Source: Nostoc sp. T09
GTDB taxonomy: Bacteria > Cyanobacteriota > Cyanobacteriia > Cyanobacteriales > Nostocaceae
Length of the DNA stretch: 64,000 nucleotides
Assembly: GCF_002154695.1 (NCBI RefSeq)
Contig: NZ_MTAV01000089.1
Location: 1 to 64,000 of the forward strand
Reading direction: 5' to 3'
The notes beneath the pieces were generated by a model. It saw only the letters and a program-made list of their open reading frames with translations. It was not told where the DNA came from and made no database searches. How positions within the stretch are numbered: position 1 is the stretch's first letter; every line of letters starts with the position of its first letter. This document shows positions 27,776-37,830 of this stretch, piece by piece. The position numbers and the translations under genes are program-made.

Positions 27776-29854
27776 GTGGCACGTACGATCCCGCTAGAGA
27801 GAGTACGCAATATCGGTATTGCGGCGCATATAGATGCGGGCAAGACAACAACAACAGAGAGAATATTGTTTTACTCTGGGATAATTCATAAGATTGGCGA
27901 AGTTCATGAAGGAACCGCCGTCACAGACTGGATGGAACAGGAGCGGGAGAGAGGGATTACCATCACTGCTGCTGCTATTAGTACCAGCTGGAAAGATCAT
28001 CAAATAAACATTATCGATACTCCAGGTCACGTTGACTTCACAATTGAAGTTGAACGTTCCATGCGCGTGTTGGATGGTGTAATCGCCGTATTTTGTTCTG
28101 TAGGTGGTGTACAACCCCAGTCAGAAACAGTATGGCGACAAGCAGACCGCTATAAAGTGCCGCGGATAGCCTTTATCAACAAAATGGATCGCACAGGAGC
28201 GAACTTCTACAGAGTTCATGAGCAAATGCGCGATCGCCTGCGAGCTAATGCTATTGCCATTCAACTGCCAATTGGTAGTGAAACCGAATTTAAGGGCATC
28301 GTTGACCTGGTACGGATGCGTGCCTATATTTACAACAACGATCAGGGAACAGATATTCAGGAAACTGATATCCCCGCTGAATTGCAAGAGCAGTCAGCAG
28401 AATACCGCACCAAACTCATAGAAGCGGTAGCAGAAACAGATGACAATCTGATGACTAAGTACTTCGAGGGCGAAGAACTTACAGAAGCGGAAATTCAGAC
28501 TGCTCTGCGGAAAGGAACAGTCGCAGGTACAATTGTACCAGTGCTTTGTGGCTCGGCATTTAAAAATAAGGGCGTACAGCTGATGCTGGATGCGGTAGTA
28601 GATTACCTGCCAGCACCAATTGATGTCCCCCCAATTCAAGGCACATTGCCCAACGGTGATACAGTTGAACGTCGGGCCGATGATAACGAACCCTTATCTG
28701 CTCTGGCATTCAAGATTATGGCTGACCCATATGGTCGCCTAACCTTTGTTCGGGTTTATTCTGGTGTCCTGAAGAAGGGTAGCTACGTTCTCAACGCTAC
28801 TAAGAATAAGAAAGAACGGATCTCCCGCCTAGTTATTTTGAAAGCAGATGAACGACAAGATGTCGAAGAAATGCGAGCTGGTGATCTAGGCGCAGCGTTG
28901 GGTTTGAAAGATACCTTAACAGGTGACACCATTACTGATGAAGGAGCGCCAGTAATTCTGGAATCTCTATTCATCCCTGAGCCTGTAATCTCGGTGGCGG
29001 TTGAACCCAAAACCAAGAACGACATGGATAAACTATCCAAGGCTCTGCAATCCCTCTCAGAAGAAGACCCAACCTTTCGCGTCCACGTCGATCCGGAAAC
29101 TAACCAAACTGTGATTGCAGGGATGGGAGAGCTACACCTGGAAATTCTGGTAGACCGGATGTTACGTGAATTTAAAGTGGAAGCGAATGTTGGTGCGCCG
29201 CAAGTAGCTTACCGCGAAACAATTCGTAAACGAGTCTCCAGAGTAGAAGGTAAATTTATCCGCCAAAGTGGTGGTAAGGGTCAATACGGTCACGTTGTGA
29301 TCGATTTGGAGCCAGGAGAAGCAGGCAGTGGCTTTGAATTTGTTTCTAAGATTGTTGGTGGTGTCGTACCTAAAGAGTACATTGGCCCCGCAGAACAGGG
29401 AATGAAGGAATGCTGCGAATCTGGCATTTTAGCAGGCTATCCGTTAATTGATGTCAAAGCGACTTTGGTTGATGGGTCTTACCATGATGTAGACTCTTCA
29501 GAAATGGCTTTCAAAATCGCCGGCTCTATGGCGTTGAAAGAGGCGGTATCGAAAGCAGCGCCCGTCCTTTTAGAGCCTATGATGAAAGTCGAGGTTGAAG
29601 TTCCAGAAAACTACCTTGGCGATGTCATGGGTGACCTCAATTCCCGTCGTGGGCAAATTGAGGGTATGGGGTCTGAGCAGGGTCTTGCTAAAGTGACTGC
29701 TAAAGTACCATTGGCAGAAATGTTTGGCTACGCCACCGATATCCGGTCTAAGACCCAGGGTCGGGGCATCTTCTCAATGGAGTTTAGCCACTACGAAGAA
29801 GTGCCTCGCAACGTGGCTGAGGCAATCATTGCAAAAAGCAAAGGGAACGCTTAA
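27776..29854 (+). CDS. fusA: Elongation factor G
   Basis: The GTPase that drives ribosomal translocation and, with RRF, recycling. The 692-residue product has the P-loop [15 protein letters not shown] near residue 17. RGITITAAA in switch II's approach, DTPGHVDF, and NKMDRTGA for guanine recognition follow, and then the domain IV and V regions. The GTG start is fixed by a strong AGGAGG (27765-27770) at ideal spacing. It is co-transcribed with tuf only 22 bases downstream. Nothing unusual is seen in the catalytic motifs. Confidence 0.98.
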   Translation: MARTIPLERVRNIGIAAHIDAGKTTTTERILFYSGIIHKIGEVHEGTAVTDWMEQERERGITITAAAISTSWKDHQINIIDTPGHVDFTIEVERSMRVLDGVIAVFCSVGGVQPQSETVWRQADRYKVPRIAFINKMDRTGANFYRVHEQMRDRLRANAIAIQLPIGSETEFKGIVDLVRMRAYIYNNDQGTDIQETDIPAELQEQSAEYRTKLIEAVAETDDNLMTKYFEGEELTEAEIQTALRKGTVAGTIVPVLCGSAFKNKGVQLMLDAVVDYLPAPIDVPPIQGTLPNGDTVERRADDNEPLSALAFKIMADPYGRLTFVRVYSGVLKKGSYVLNATKNKKERISRLVILKADERQDVEEMRAGDLGAALGLKDTLTGDTITDEGAPVILESLFIPEPVISVAVEPKTKNDMDKLSKALQSLSEEDPTFRVHVDPETNQTVIAGMGELHLEILVDRMLREFKVEANVGAPQVAYRETIRKRVSRVEGKFIRQSGGKGQYGHVVIDLEPGEAGSGFEFVSKIVGGVVPKEYIGPAEQGMKECCESGILAGYPLIDVKATLVDGSYHDVDSSEMAFKIAGSMALKEAVSKAAPVLLEPMMKVEVEVPENYLGDVMGDLNSRRGQIEGMGSEQGLAKVTAKVPLAEMFGYATDIRSKTQGRGIFSMEFSHYEEVPRNVAEAIIAKSKGNA

Positions 29855-29876
29855 TTAAAAAAGGAAACAAGCATTC

Positions 29877-31106
29877 ATGGCACGCGCAAAGTTTGAAAGG
29901 AATAAACCCCACGTTAACATCGGTACTGTTGGCCACGTTGACCACGGTAAAACCACATTAACAGCTGCTATCACCATGACCTTGGCAGCAATGGGCCAAG
30001 CTGTAGCTAAAGGCTACGACCAAATCGACAACGCCCCAGAAGAAAAGGCGCGGGGTATTACCATCAATACTGCTCACGTTGAGTACGAAACCCAAAATCG
30101 CCACTATGCTCACGTAGACTGTCCAGGACACGCTGACTACGTGAAAAACATGATCACTGGTGCAGCCCAAATGGATGGAGCCATTTTGGTAGTGGCTGCT
30201 ACTGATGGTCCTATGCCCCAAACCCGCGAACACATCCTGCTAGCAAAACAGGTAGGCGTTCCCAGCTTGGTTGTCTTCTTGAACAAAGAAGACCTGATGG
30301 ATGACCCAGAACTCCTAGAGTTAGTAGAACTAGAACTGCGAGAGCTGCTTTCCAGTTACGATTTCCCTGGTGACGACATCCCCATTATCAAAGGATCGGG
30401 TCTACAAGCTTTAGAAGCAATGACCAAGAATCCTAAGACTCAGCGTGGTGAAAATCAGTGGGTAGATAAAATCTACGAACTGATGGACGCTGTAGACTCC
30501 TACATCCCTACTCCAGAACGGGCTGTTGACCAACCCTTCCTAATGGCGGTAGAAGACGTGTTCTCCATCACAGGTCGTGGTACTGTTGCTACAGGTCGGA
30601 TTGAACGCGGTAAAGTGAAGGTCGGTGATGTTGTAGAGCTGGTGGGCATTAGAGACACCCGGAACACCACCGTAACCGGGATTGAAATGTTCAAGAAGAG
30701 CCTCGAAGAAGGTATGGCTGGGGATAACGCAGGTGTACTACTGCGCGGTATCCAAAAAACAGATATTGAACGGGGTATGGTATTAGCTAAACCTGGTTCG
30801 ATTACACCTCATACTCAATTTGAAGGTGAAGTATACGTTCTGACAGAAAAAGAAGGTGGTCGGAAAACCCCATTTTTCTCTGGCTATCGTCCCCAGTTCT
30901 ACGTACGAACAACAGATGTAACCGGCACTATCAAAGCTTTTACCTCCGATGATGGCAGTGAAGCAGAAATGGTCATGCCCGGCGATCGCATCAAGATGAC
31001 TGTAGAATTGATCAACCCGATCGCAATTGAGCAAGGAATGCGCTTTGCCATTCGTGAAGGTGGTCGTACTATCGGTGCTGGTGTTGTTTCTAAGATCCTC
31101 AAATAG
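29877..31106 (+). CDS. tuf: Elongation factor Tu
   Basis: The GTPase that delivers aminoacyl-tRNA to the ribosomal A site. The 409-residue product has [14 protein letters not shown] near residue 19, the switch region [36 protein letters not shown] and NKEDLMDD. The beta-barrel domains contain [13 protein letters not shown]. The length, slightly above the 394 of E. coli, is usual for cyanobacteria and plastids because of a short insertion near residues 185-195. The start ATG has AAAGGA upstream. A long hairpin terminator follows. Confidence 0.98.
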   Translation: MARAKFERNKPHVNIGTVGHVDHGKTTLTAAITMTLAAMGQAVAKGYDQIDNAPEEKARGITINTAHVEYETQNRHYAHVDCPGHADYVKNMITGAAQMDGAILVVAATDGPMPQTREHILLAKQVGVPSLVVFLNKEDLMDDPELLELVELELRELLSSYDFPGDDIPIIKGSGLQALEAMTKNPKTQRGENQWVDKIYELMDAVDSYIPTPERAVDQPFLMAVEDVFSITGRGTVATGRIERGKVKVGDVVELVGIRDTRNTTVTGIEMFKKSLEEGMAGDNAGVLLRGIQKTDIERGMVLAKPGSITPHTQFEGEVYVLTEKEGGRKTPFFSGYRPQFYVRTTDVTGTIKAFTSDDGSEAEMVMPGDRIKMTVELINPIAIEQGMRFAIREGGRTIGAGVVSKILK

Positions 31107-31125
31107 CACTTTTTAGTCCTAATAA

Positions 31126-31163
31126 AAAGGAGCAGAGATGGCACAATAAGTCTCTGCTCCTTT
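31126..31163 (+). terminator. Terminator between tuf and rpsJ
   Basis: A perfect 13-bp stem, AAAGGAGCAGAGA (31126-31138) and TCTCTGCTCCTTT (31151-31163), encloses a 12-base loop, and a pyrimidine-rich stretch follows. It lies 20 bases after the tuf stop. It probably lowers expression of rpsJ relative to tuf, or separates the two transcripts. Confidence 0.85.
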
Positions 31164-31239
31164 CTCTTCCCTTTCTTGAAGAAATATCTATTCTTCAATA
31201 TCCATTCTCTTAAATTAATCAGAACCTAGAAAACTAAAG

Positions 31240-31557
31240 ATGGCAACTCTACAGCAGCAGAAAATTAGAATTCGCTTACAAGCTTTTGACCGTCGCTTAT
31301 TGGATACATCTTGCGAGAAGATTGTAGACACAGCTAACCGCACTAACGCCACAGCTATAGGGCCGATTCCTTTACCAACAAAACGTAAGATTTATTGTGT
31401 GCTGCGATCGCCTCACGTAGATAAAGATTCCCGAGAACACTTTGAAACTCGCACCCATCGCCGGATTATTGACATTTATCAACCTTCTTCTAAAACTATT
31501 GATGCGCTAATGAAGTTGGATCTCCCATCAGGTGTAGACATCGAAGTTAAACTTTAA
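31240..31557 (+). CDS. rpsJ: 30S ribosomal protein S10 (NusE)
   Basis: A small-subunit head protein that also acts as NusE in transcription antitermination. The 105-residue product has [14 protein letters not shown], the exposed-loop block [29 protein letters not shown], and [12 protein letters not shown]. In cyanobacteria this gene ends the str operon instead of opening the S10 operon, which matches the position here. A hairpin terminator separates it from tuf, so read-through or a weak own promoter must supply expression. Confidence 0.97.
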   Translation: MATLQQQKIRIRLQAFDRRLLDTSCEKIVDTANRTNATAIGPIPLPTKRKIYCVLRSPHVDKDSREHFETRTHRRIIDIYQPSSKTIDALMKLDLPSGVDIEVKL

Positions 31558-31642
31558 AGCCATTAGTCATTAGTTATTAGTACCTAAACAGATGACTAGT
31601 GGCAATGGGCAGATGCCTTTTATTAGTATCAAGATTTACATT

Positions 31643-31671
31643 GCCCTGAAGAATCTATCTCAGGGCTTTTT
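31643..31671 (+). terminator. Rho-independent terminator at the end of the str operon
   Basis: GCCCTGA (31643-31649) pairs with TCAGGGC (31660-31666), followed by TTTTT. It lies about 85 bases after rpsJ. Confidence 0.85.
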
Positions 31672-31763
31672 ATTAGCTAGAAAACAAATGATAGAATGTA
31701 AACAAATTACGGGAGAAGCAGAGAATTTTAAATCTTAAAGATTATATTTATACCTAAGTAACT

Positions 31764-32414
31764 ATGACATCCTCTTCTAGAATTGCTGTTCGCGAACTAC
31801 CTCTGTTCCCGTTACCTGATGTAGTTCTTTTTCCTAGCAGACCATTACCCCTGCACATATTTGAATTTCGCTACCGAATCATGATGAACACGATTCTAGA
31901 AAGCGATCGCCGATTTGGTGTTTTGATGGTCGATCCAGTCAAAGGTACTATTGCAAACGTTGGTTGTTGTGCAGAGATTATTCATTACCAGCGGTTGCCA
32001 GATGATCGGTTGAAGATGTTAACTTTAGGACAACAAAGATTCCGTGTTTTAGAGTACATTCGCGAAAAACCGTATCGAGTAGCTCTAGTTGAGTGGATTG
32101 AAGATCAGCCACCAGCAAAAGATTTGCGGCCTTTAGCTTCTGAGGTAGAACAACTGTTGCGAGATGTTGTGCGTCTTTCAGCTAAGTTAACTGAACAAAA
32201 TATTGAATTGCCAGAAGATGTACCTGATTTACCTACAGAGCTATCTTATTGGGTAGCAAGTAACCTTTATGGTGTTGCCGCAGAGCAGCAGTCATTATTG
32301 GAAATGCGAGATACTGCTGCTCGTTTAGAACGGGAATCAGAAATCTTGACTTCTACTCGGAATCACTTGGCAGCGCGTACCGTTCTTAAAGACACATTTA
32401 ACCAGAAATTATAA
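31764..32414 (+). CDS. Lon protease substrate-binding (LON) domain protein
   Basis: A 216-residue protein consisting of the LON N-terminal substrate-binding domain alone. RELPLFPLPDVVLFPSRPLPLHIFEFRYR (residues about 10-38, in the usual order) and RFGVLMVDP are diagnostic, and a helical tail covers about residues 115-216. There is no ATPase or protease domain, so it is not a Lon protease. Such stand-alone proteins are conserved in cyanobacteria and plants and may present or bind protein substrates. The true role is unknown. It stands alone between the str operon and pheA, which faces it. Confidence 0.88.
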   Translation: MTSSSRIAVRELPLFPLPDVVLFPSRPLPLHIFEFRYRIMMNTILESDRRFGVLMVDPVKGTIANVGCCAEIIHYQRLPDDRLKMLTLGQQRFRVLEYIREKPYRVALVEWIEDQPPAKDLRPLASEVEQLLRDVVRLSAKLTEQNIELPEDVPDLPTELSYWVASNLYGVAAEQQSLLEMRDTAARLERESEILTSTRNHLAARTVLKDTFNQKL

Positions 32415-32434
32415 GTTATCTAGTCAACTGACTG

Positions 32435-33304
32435 TTAAATTGTGATCGGTAGAATATTATAGCTGCCAAAAATTTTTAATATTTCTGTGTAAGTTTTTAG
32501 TTCTGCCAAAGCAGATTGCATTTTTATCGTAGTGGCATCTGCTTCTAGATCGATGAAAAATAAATATTCTCCTAGAGAGCGCTTTGTCGGGCGAGATTCA
32601 ATTCGACTGAGGTTCATTTCTAGTTGTGCAAATATCTGCAAGGCTTTGACAAGTGCTCCAGGTAGATTAGCAGGCAAACTAAAAGCTAGCGAGGTATGAG
32701 TACTGGTTGTCGAAGATCTGTGCTGTGAATTATCTGTCTGAGCTTGACTTACCACCCAAAAGCGGGTGCAGTTTTCTGGATGATCGTTTATACCAATAGC
32801 AAGTGTAGGTAGGTTGTAGAGTTCAGCTCCTCTAATAGATGCGATCGCAGCAGATGTGATGTCTTGCTTGAGTAGCTGCAATGCTTCGGTTGTAGAATTA
32901 TTAGGAATCAGCTGTACAGTGGGGAGATACTGCTCTAACCATCCTTGACATTGTGCCAAAGCTTGTGGATGTGAATAAACAGTTTTAATGCTATCTAAAC
33001 TCGTCGCGCAGGAAATTAAGGTATGGGAAATGGGCAAGACCAAAGCTAACTGAATTCGCAAACTATCTAACAACCACAGCGTATCCATTGTCATGGTCAC
33101 ACTGCCTTCAAGAGAATTTTCCACTGGCACAACCGCTAACTGGGTCTTTCCTTGAGCAACGGCTTGGAGTGATTGGGCAATGCTGGGATAAGGGCATAAA
33201 GTAGCTTCAATTCCTGTTGTTTGCTTTAGCCAGTTAACATAAAAAACGGCTGCTTGCTCTGTGTAAGTTCCAGGAGGACCCAAATGTGCGATCGATAATG
33301 TCAT
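32435..33304 (-). CDS. pheA: Prephenate dehydratase
   Basis: Converts prephenate to phenylpyruvate, the committed step to phenylalanine. The 289-residue monofunctional enzyme begins with IAHLGPPGTYTEQAA. It has VVPVENSLEGSV and the catalytic Thr-Arg-Phe (NCTRFWVV) near residue 182. A C-terminal ACT domain with LVKALQIFAQLEMNLSRIES, whose ESRPT motif takes part in phenylalanine feedback binding, ends the protein. No chorismate mutase domain is fused. It converges with the LON-domain gene, with only 20 bases between the stops. The upstream region (33305-33699) is AT-rich. Confidence 0.95.
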   Translation of the reverse strand: MTLSIAHLGPPGTYTEQAAVFYVNWLKQTTGIEATLCPYPSIAQSLQAVAQGKTQLAVVPVENSLEGSVTMTMDTLWLLDSLRIQLALVLPISHTLISCATSLDSIKTVYSHPQALAQCQGWLEQYLPTVQLIPNNSTTEALQLLKQDITSAAIASIRGAELYNLPTLAIGINDHPENCTRFWVVSQAQTDNSQHRSSTTSTHTSLAFSLPANLPGALVKALQIFAQLEMNLSRIESRPTKRSLGEYLFFIDLEADATTIKMQSALAELKTYTEILKIFGSYNILPITI

Positions 33305-33699
33305 GTTTTTAGCTTTTAGGTACGATTTTGATTTGGAAAGAAAAGTTACAGAGTTATGATTTTTGCTTTGGGCAAATTACGCGCTGCCAAAAGCAGTTTT
33401 CTGCATATAGATTGCTTGTAAACTGTTGCTAAATCTTTCGCAGGATTGATGAATCATTTTACTATTTGGCAGTACCTATTTGTGTACATATTATTTATCT
33501 CTTGTCAATAAATAGTTTTAATTAGTAATTAAAAATTTTTCTAACTAAAGATAGTAATGAGATTATCAAGTTTTTGCTCATAAACTATCGCTAATGAGCA
33601 AAAATAATTTTTATAATTCAAAAAATTTAAACTTTTATGCAAGTAAATTTAATTTATTAAAAAATATTAAAATTAAACAACATACATATTTATTTACTC
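33305..33699. other. AT-rich divergent intergenic region
   Basis: Contains the upstream regions of pheA (leftward) and the DUF1997 gene (rightward). It is very AT-rich from 33480 on. I see no gene, no clear hairpin and no recognisable operator. Confidence 0.5.
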
Positions 33700-34287
33700 A
33701 TGCCTATCCGGTTTACGGCCTCTCAATCGGTGGAAATAGCTGTTCCTAAACAGCCTATTCCCATTCAGCACTACTTGCGTCAGCCTCAACGTCTAGTTAA
33801 TGCTTTGGTTGATACTAATCGCATTCAGCAACTTTCTGAGGAAGTATTTCGATTGAAAATGCGTCCTCTAAGTTTTATGTCACTGAGTATTCAACCAACT
33901 GTAGACATGAGAGTTTGGGCAGAATCTAATGGAACTATAAATTTGCAATCTGTAGGTTGTGAAATTTTAGGTTTCGAGTATATCAATCAACGTTTTGCTC
34001 TAAATTTAAAAGGGAATTTATCACCATCTCAACACAGCACAGGGACTCGCCTGCAGGGTAAAGCCGATTTAGAAGTACAAGTGGAGCTACCACCGCCATT
34101 TTCCTTCACTCCCAAACCAATTTTAGAGGCTACTGGTAATGGTTTACTCAAGAGTGTACTATTGACAGTCAAGCAACGACTGTTACATCAACTCCTAGCA
34201 GATTATCGCCGTTGGGTGATCATCCAAACAACAGAACAAGGGCTTAATGATGACAGTGTAGAGTTGCCAATCTTGAATATAGAGTAA
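33700..34287 (+). CDS. DUF1997 family protein
   Basis: A 195-residue soluble protein of the DUF1997 family, which occurs in cyanobacteria and plant plastids. Typical features are the early IQHYLRQPQRLVNAL, the conserved FRLKMRPLSFM near residue 50, a beta-rich middle, and a helical end LLTVKQRLLHQLLADYRRWV. No signal peptide or membrane segment is evident. The molecular role is unknown. It stands alone on its strand, with an unremarkable neighbourhood (pheA upstream, rnhB facing it). Confidence 0.85.
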   Translation: MPIRFTASQSVEIAVPKQPIPIQHYLRQPQRLVNALVDTNRIQQLSEEVFRLKMRPLSFMSLSIQPTVDMRVWAESNGTINLQSVGCEILGFEYINQRFALNLKGNLSPSQHSTGTRLQGKADLEVQVELPPPFSFTPKPILEATGNGLLKSVLLTVKQRLLHQLLADYRRWVIIQTTEQGLNDDSVELPILNIE

Positions 34288-34478
34288 TTCTTTGATGGTT
34301 TAGCATCAAGTAATACCAATGTAAAAAATGATAGCAACGGATACAATCTCAATCTAAAATCCAAAATTACATAACACGGTTGGGACTCTTACCTTTTAAT
34401 AGCTAACCAAGGCTTGGCGTAACGAAAGCTCCCTTAGACAATTTCTAAGCCATGAAAGCCGAAGAACTCAGTGGCTCT

Positions 34479-35147
34479 TCAGCATTTAATTTGGCAAGGA
34501 CGAAAAGACTTGCGGTGCAGGGGTGAGGGTCCGTATTCTTGCAGCGCTAGTAAATGCTTTTGGCTACCATAACCCTTGTTACGTGTAAGATCGTACATTG
34601 GGTACTTTGATGCTAGGCGCAGCACTAGCTCATCCCGCCAAACCTTAGCCACAATACTAGCTGAGGCAATATTTAGCGATCGCTCGTCTCCTTTGACTAT
34701 TGTTTGTTGCGGTAGTAACAAGTCTTTTATCGACTGATTACCATCAATTAAGCAGAGTGCAGGCTGTACGTTCAGTTTTAGCACAGCCCGCTTCATTGCC
34801 AACAGTGTTGCTTGCAAAATGTTTATTCGATCGATTTCAGCAGTGGAAGCGAAGCCAATCTTCCAATCTACTGCTAATGCACAAATTTGTTGTGCTAGTT
34901 GTGTTCTGCGAGAACTAGACAGCTTTTTACTATCTTTAATTTTAGCCGCTACCAGTTCTGTCCAAGCACGATCTGGTAGTATGACTGCTGCCGCAACCAC
35001 AGGGCCAAACAGAGCACCTCGTCCCACTTCATCTACACCCGCCATCCCTGAAGTCCCTGATAAGGCAGACAACTCCAGCCAATTGAGTTCGCTTTGGGGT
35101 TGAAACGACCAAATATCTGCGGCAGTTTGCTCTGTCTCCATCATCAT
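34479..35147 (-). CDS. rnhB: Ribonuclease HII
   Basis: Cleaves the RNA strand of RNA-DNA hybrids and removes single ribonucleotides from DNA. The 222-residue product has the signature GVDEVGRGALFGPVVAAAV (about residues 37-55) with the Asp-Glu catalytic pair. CLIDGN supplies another catalytic Asp, and SIVAKVWRDE supplies a further conserved segment. It follows rne by only 5 bases on the same strand, so the two are translated from one transcript. The nearby N-terminal Met residues (MMMETEQ) leave the exact start uncertain by one or two codons. Confidence 0.96.
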   Translation of the reverse strand: MMMETEQTAADIWSFQPQSELNWLELSALSGTSGMAGVDEVGRGALFGPVVAAAVILPDRAWTELVAAKIKDSKKLSSSRRTQLAQQICALAVDWKIGFASTAEIDRINILQATLLAMKRAVLKLNVQPALCLIDGNQSIKDLLLPQQTIVKGDERSLNIASASIVAKVWRDELVLRLASKYPMYDLTRNKGYGSQKHLLALQEYGPSPLHRKSFRPCQIKC

Positions 35148-35152
35148 TAAAG

Positions 35153-37279
35153 TTAACTATCTTCTATGGTAGAGGTGCTTTCGTCTACCGCAGAAGAGCG
35201 CCGACGACGGCGACGACTAGCAGAAGAAGCGCTATTGGCTTCACTTTCATCCGCGATCACGGTGAATCCTGATGGTTCAATTACTGGTTGAGGTGAAGAT
35301 ACTGGTTGAGGTGAAGATTTCTGTTCTAGATCAAGTTGTGGTGTAGGTAGTTTGACCACACTAACTTCGCTGCTGGTTCTCTCAAAGCTAGTTGCATCTA
35401 AAGCCGATTCACTAGACGGAGTTGGAAGCTGCCCAGGTTGAATAATATTAATAATCACAGACTTGGGATTTTTTACTTCTCGTTCTAGCTTCACTAAGGG
35501 AGAAACTCCCATTAAAGCAAAAACATCCTGCTCCTCTAGCGTCATTTCTACAGTCCTAATCTCCGGTGGTTCTACCACTGGTTTGACTGGTTCTGCTTTG
35601 GTAACTTTAGTTCGCTCTACTCTTTCACTCCACCCTTGTTTGCTCAGGCTCGGTGCAGGTATTTCTGGTGTTGTAGCTAGTTCACTATCAGCATCAATAT
35701 CCAAATCTGGCTCGTTGCCAAACGTTAGTGGATTGTTAACAACCCGAGATTCATCTTTGCCATTCGGTCCACCAATGCCAATCCGACTACGACGGGTACG
35801 GGTACGGCGCTTGTTATGATCGCTAAGTTCTTGATAACTGGGATGATTCATGAGATTCAGGGCACCCAAGTCAGACTCGGTATCGAATGATTCCCCAAAT
35901 CCATCGTAAGTTTCCCGTGGCTCCGAAGTGCGGGCGGCTGGCAGACGTGGTTCTCGTGGTTCTCGTGTTTCTCGTGTTTCCCTATGAGGCAGAGATACAA
36001 AACGCTCAGGAATTTCTGTTGGTGTTGGCAATCTGCTTTCAGTTTCTCCAGGCAGACGCACTGTATGTCCTAAACCACCACAAGTAGGGCAAGTGTCACC
36101 AAATAATTCGTAAATATTTTGACCTTGACGCTTACGGGTTAGTTCTACTAAACCCAGCTCGGTGAGTTGAGCAATTTGAGGACGAGCTTTGTCCGCTTTC
36201 AGTGCTTTGTTAAAGTGCTCTAGAACTTGCAGTTGATCGCGACGCGATTCCATATCAATGAAATCTACAACGATCACCCCAGCGATATTCCGTAGACGCA
36301 TCTGACGGGCAATTTCTGTAGCAGCTTCACAGTTTGTCCACAGTACTGTTTCTCTCGCTGTTGCCGAACGTGTAAATGAGCCAGAGTTAACATCTATGAC
36401 CGTTAATGCTTCAGTAGGCTCAATAATGATGTAGCCTCCAGAAGGTAAGTCTACCCTTGGTTTTAGGGCTTCTCGAATGGCGGCATTGATGCGGAAGTAT
36501 TCTAAAATTGGAGAGCGATCACGATGATGGTCAATTAACAATCCCTGCGGTGTTTGACCTCCACTCCAGTTTTGCAAATACTGTTTTACCCGTTTCAAAC
36601 CAGTACTTGAATCGACAACAATTCGATTTACATCCGCGCCGTACATATCTCGCAACACGCGCTGAATAAAATCATCATCCCGATTGAGCAATGCTGGGGC
36701 ACGGGTGGAGTGGGCTTCCTGTTGAATTGCTTCCCATTGCCTTTGCAATACTTCTAAATCTTCAATAATTGCTTCTTCTGGCTTACCTTCCGCTTCCGTG
36801 CGCACTAGTAAACCCATCCCTGCGGGTTTAATCAAAATTGCCAGTGCCCGCAAGCGATTACGTTCACTTTCACTTTTAATTCGCCGAGACAAATTCACAC
36901 CCCTGCCATAGGGCATGAGTACTACATAGCGTCCTGGCATAGTAATGTTACCTGTGAGCCTTGGTCCTTTTGTCCCCGTTGGCTCTTTCATCACTTGCAC
37001 CAAAACTTTTTGCTGTGGTGCTAATAATTCTGTAATTGCTGCTGCTGTGCGTTTGAGCTTTAAGGGTCCTAAGTCAGTCACATGAATAAAACCGTTGCGC
37101 TCTGGGTCGCCAATATTTACAAAAGCTGCATCTATACCAGGTAATACATTTTCTACTACACCTAAGTAGATATCACCAATCTGGTGATGACCTGTGGCTA
37201 CAACAAGTTCTTGTATTTGATCTTCAGAAAATACAGCAGCAATCTGATGCTGTTCCGCGATGATAATTTGCTTTGGCAT
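35153..37279 (-). CDS. rne: Ribonuclease E/G
   Basis: The main single-strand-specific endoribonuclease for mRNA decay and RNA maturation. The 708-residue product has an S1 RNA-binding domain (about residues 35-120) and a catalytic DNase I-like part with Asp296 (VIDVNSG) and Asp339 (VVDFIDME). The Zn-link CPTC is at 397-400. The C-terminal 300 residues are low-complexity and probably unstructured, ending in six consecutive arginines plus SSA near residue 697. In Anabaena an Arg-rich nonapeptide at this place is known to recruit PNPase, so a degradosome-like complex is expected here. The 550-base upstream region may hold a long regulatory 5' leader. It is followed directly by rnhB. Confidence 0.96.
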   Translation of the reverse strand: MPKQIIIAEQHQIAAVFSEDQIQELVVATGHHQIGDIYLGVVENVLPGIDAAFVNIGDPERNGFIHVTDLGPLKLKRTAAAITELLAPQQKVLVQVMKEPTGTKGPRLTGNITMPGRYVVLMPYGRGVNLSRRIKSESERNRLRALAILIKPAGMGLLVRTEAEGKPEEAIIEDLEVLQRQWEAIQQEAHSTRAPALLNRDDDFIQRVLRDMYGADVNRIVVDSSTGLKRVKQYLQNWSGGQTPQGLLIDHHRDRSPILEYFRINAAIREALKPRVDLPSGGYIIIEPTEALTVIDVNSGSFTRSATARETVLWTNCEAATEIARQMRLRNIAGVIVVDFIDMESRRDQLQVLEHFNKALKADKARPQIAQLTELGLVELTRKRQGQNIYELFGDTCPTCGGLGHTVRLPGETESRLPTPTEIPERFVSLPHRETRETREPREPRLPAARTSEPRETYDGFGESFDTESDLGALNLMNHPSYQELSDHNKRRTRTRRSRIGIGGPNGKDESRVVNNPLTFGNEPDLDIDADSELATTPEIPAPSLSKQGWSERVERTKVTKAEPVKPVVEPPEIRTVEMTLEEQDVFALMGVSPLVKLEREVKNPKSVIINIIQPGQLPTPSSESALDATSFERTSSEVSVVKLPTPQLDLEQKSSPQPVSSPQPVIEPSGFTVIADESEANSASSASRRRRRRSSAVDESTSTIEDS

Positions 37280-37792
37280 TCAATTCCCTCAAAAATTGGC
37301 GGCACCGATGGGTAAAGGAGGTTTATTGTGCCTGTCTCCCCTGCAAACCCCAAAAGGTGCGGCTGGTAATAATAATTGTGAATCTAAGCTCAGAGTTAAA
37401 GAGCTATTGATACGGAAAAAAGCGTTTAAACGCCTGATTATTTCACAAAGGCTGCATATGTTTAAGCAATTGAACCAACCATCTATGGTTGATTTTTGAT
37501 GCTATACCCTCACCATATAGGGATTAGGTATTCAGCAGTTGTTTTAAAAGCATAGAGGAAGAGTTGCCGACGGAGCCTGTTGTAAGTTACTAATTCACTA
37601 GGTAGCTACAGAGAGAGTGTGTTCTTTAACCTGCCTCAGTTTATCTGGGATAAAATCCTAGAAGTTGCACTCAAATATCTTTGCTTTTCCCCCTGACAGG
37701 GTAGTGAACCAGCTGAATCAATGCAGCGCCAGAAAATTTCTCTTCATCTCATTCTAACGCAACCTTACCAAAAATCAATTCCCACGATGTGT
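37280..37792. other. Upstream region of rne, about 0.5 kb
   Basis: No gene is visible. On the minus strand this is the promoter and 5' leader of rne. Long 5' leaders that autoregulate rne are known in other bacteria, but I cannot identify a specific structure. A purine-rich AAAGGAGG stretch at 37314-37321 on the plus strand is not followed by a plausible gene. Confidence 0.45.
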
Positions 37793-37830
37793 TCCATCAA
37801 GGCAACTACTAGCAAGCTGCCCTTGATGGA
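37793..37830 (-). terminator. Inverted repeat directly after the B12-radical SAM gene
   Basis: TCCATCAAGG (37793-37802) and CCTTGATGGA (37821-37830) form a perfect 10-bp stem with an 18-base loop, touching the stop codon at 37831. No U-run follows on the minus strand. It may stabilise the mRNA 3' end or act as a weak terminator that still allows read-through toward rne. Confidence 0.5.

Noticed and set aside
28121-28387. Leftward frames inside fusA and tuf
   Set aside because: They are opposite highly constrained translation-factor genes and show no independent features.
37260-37499. Rightward frame upstream of rne with AAAGGAGG nearby
   Set aside because: The Shine-Dalgarno-like sequence lies inside the frame and not before its start, and the peptide has no protein-like character.
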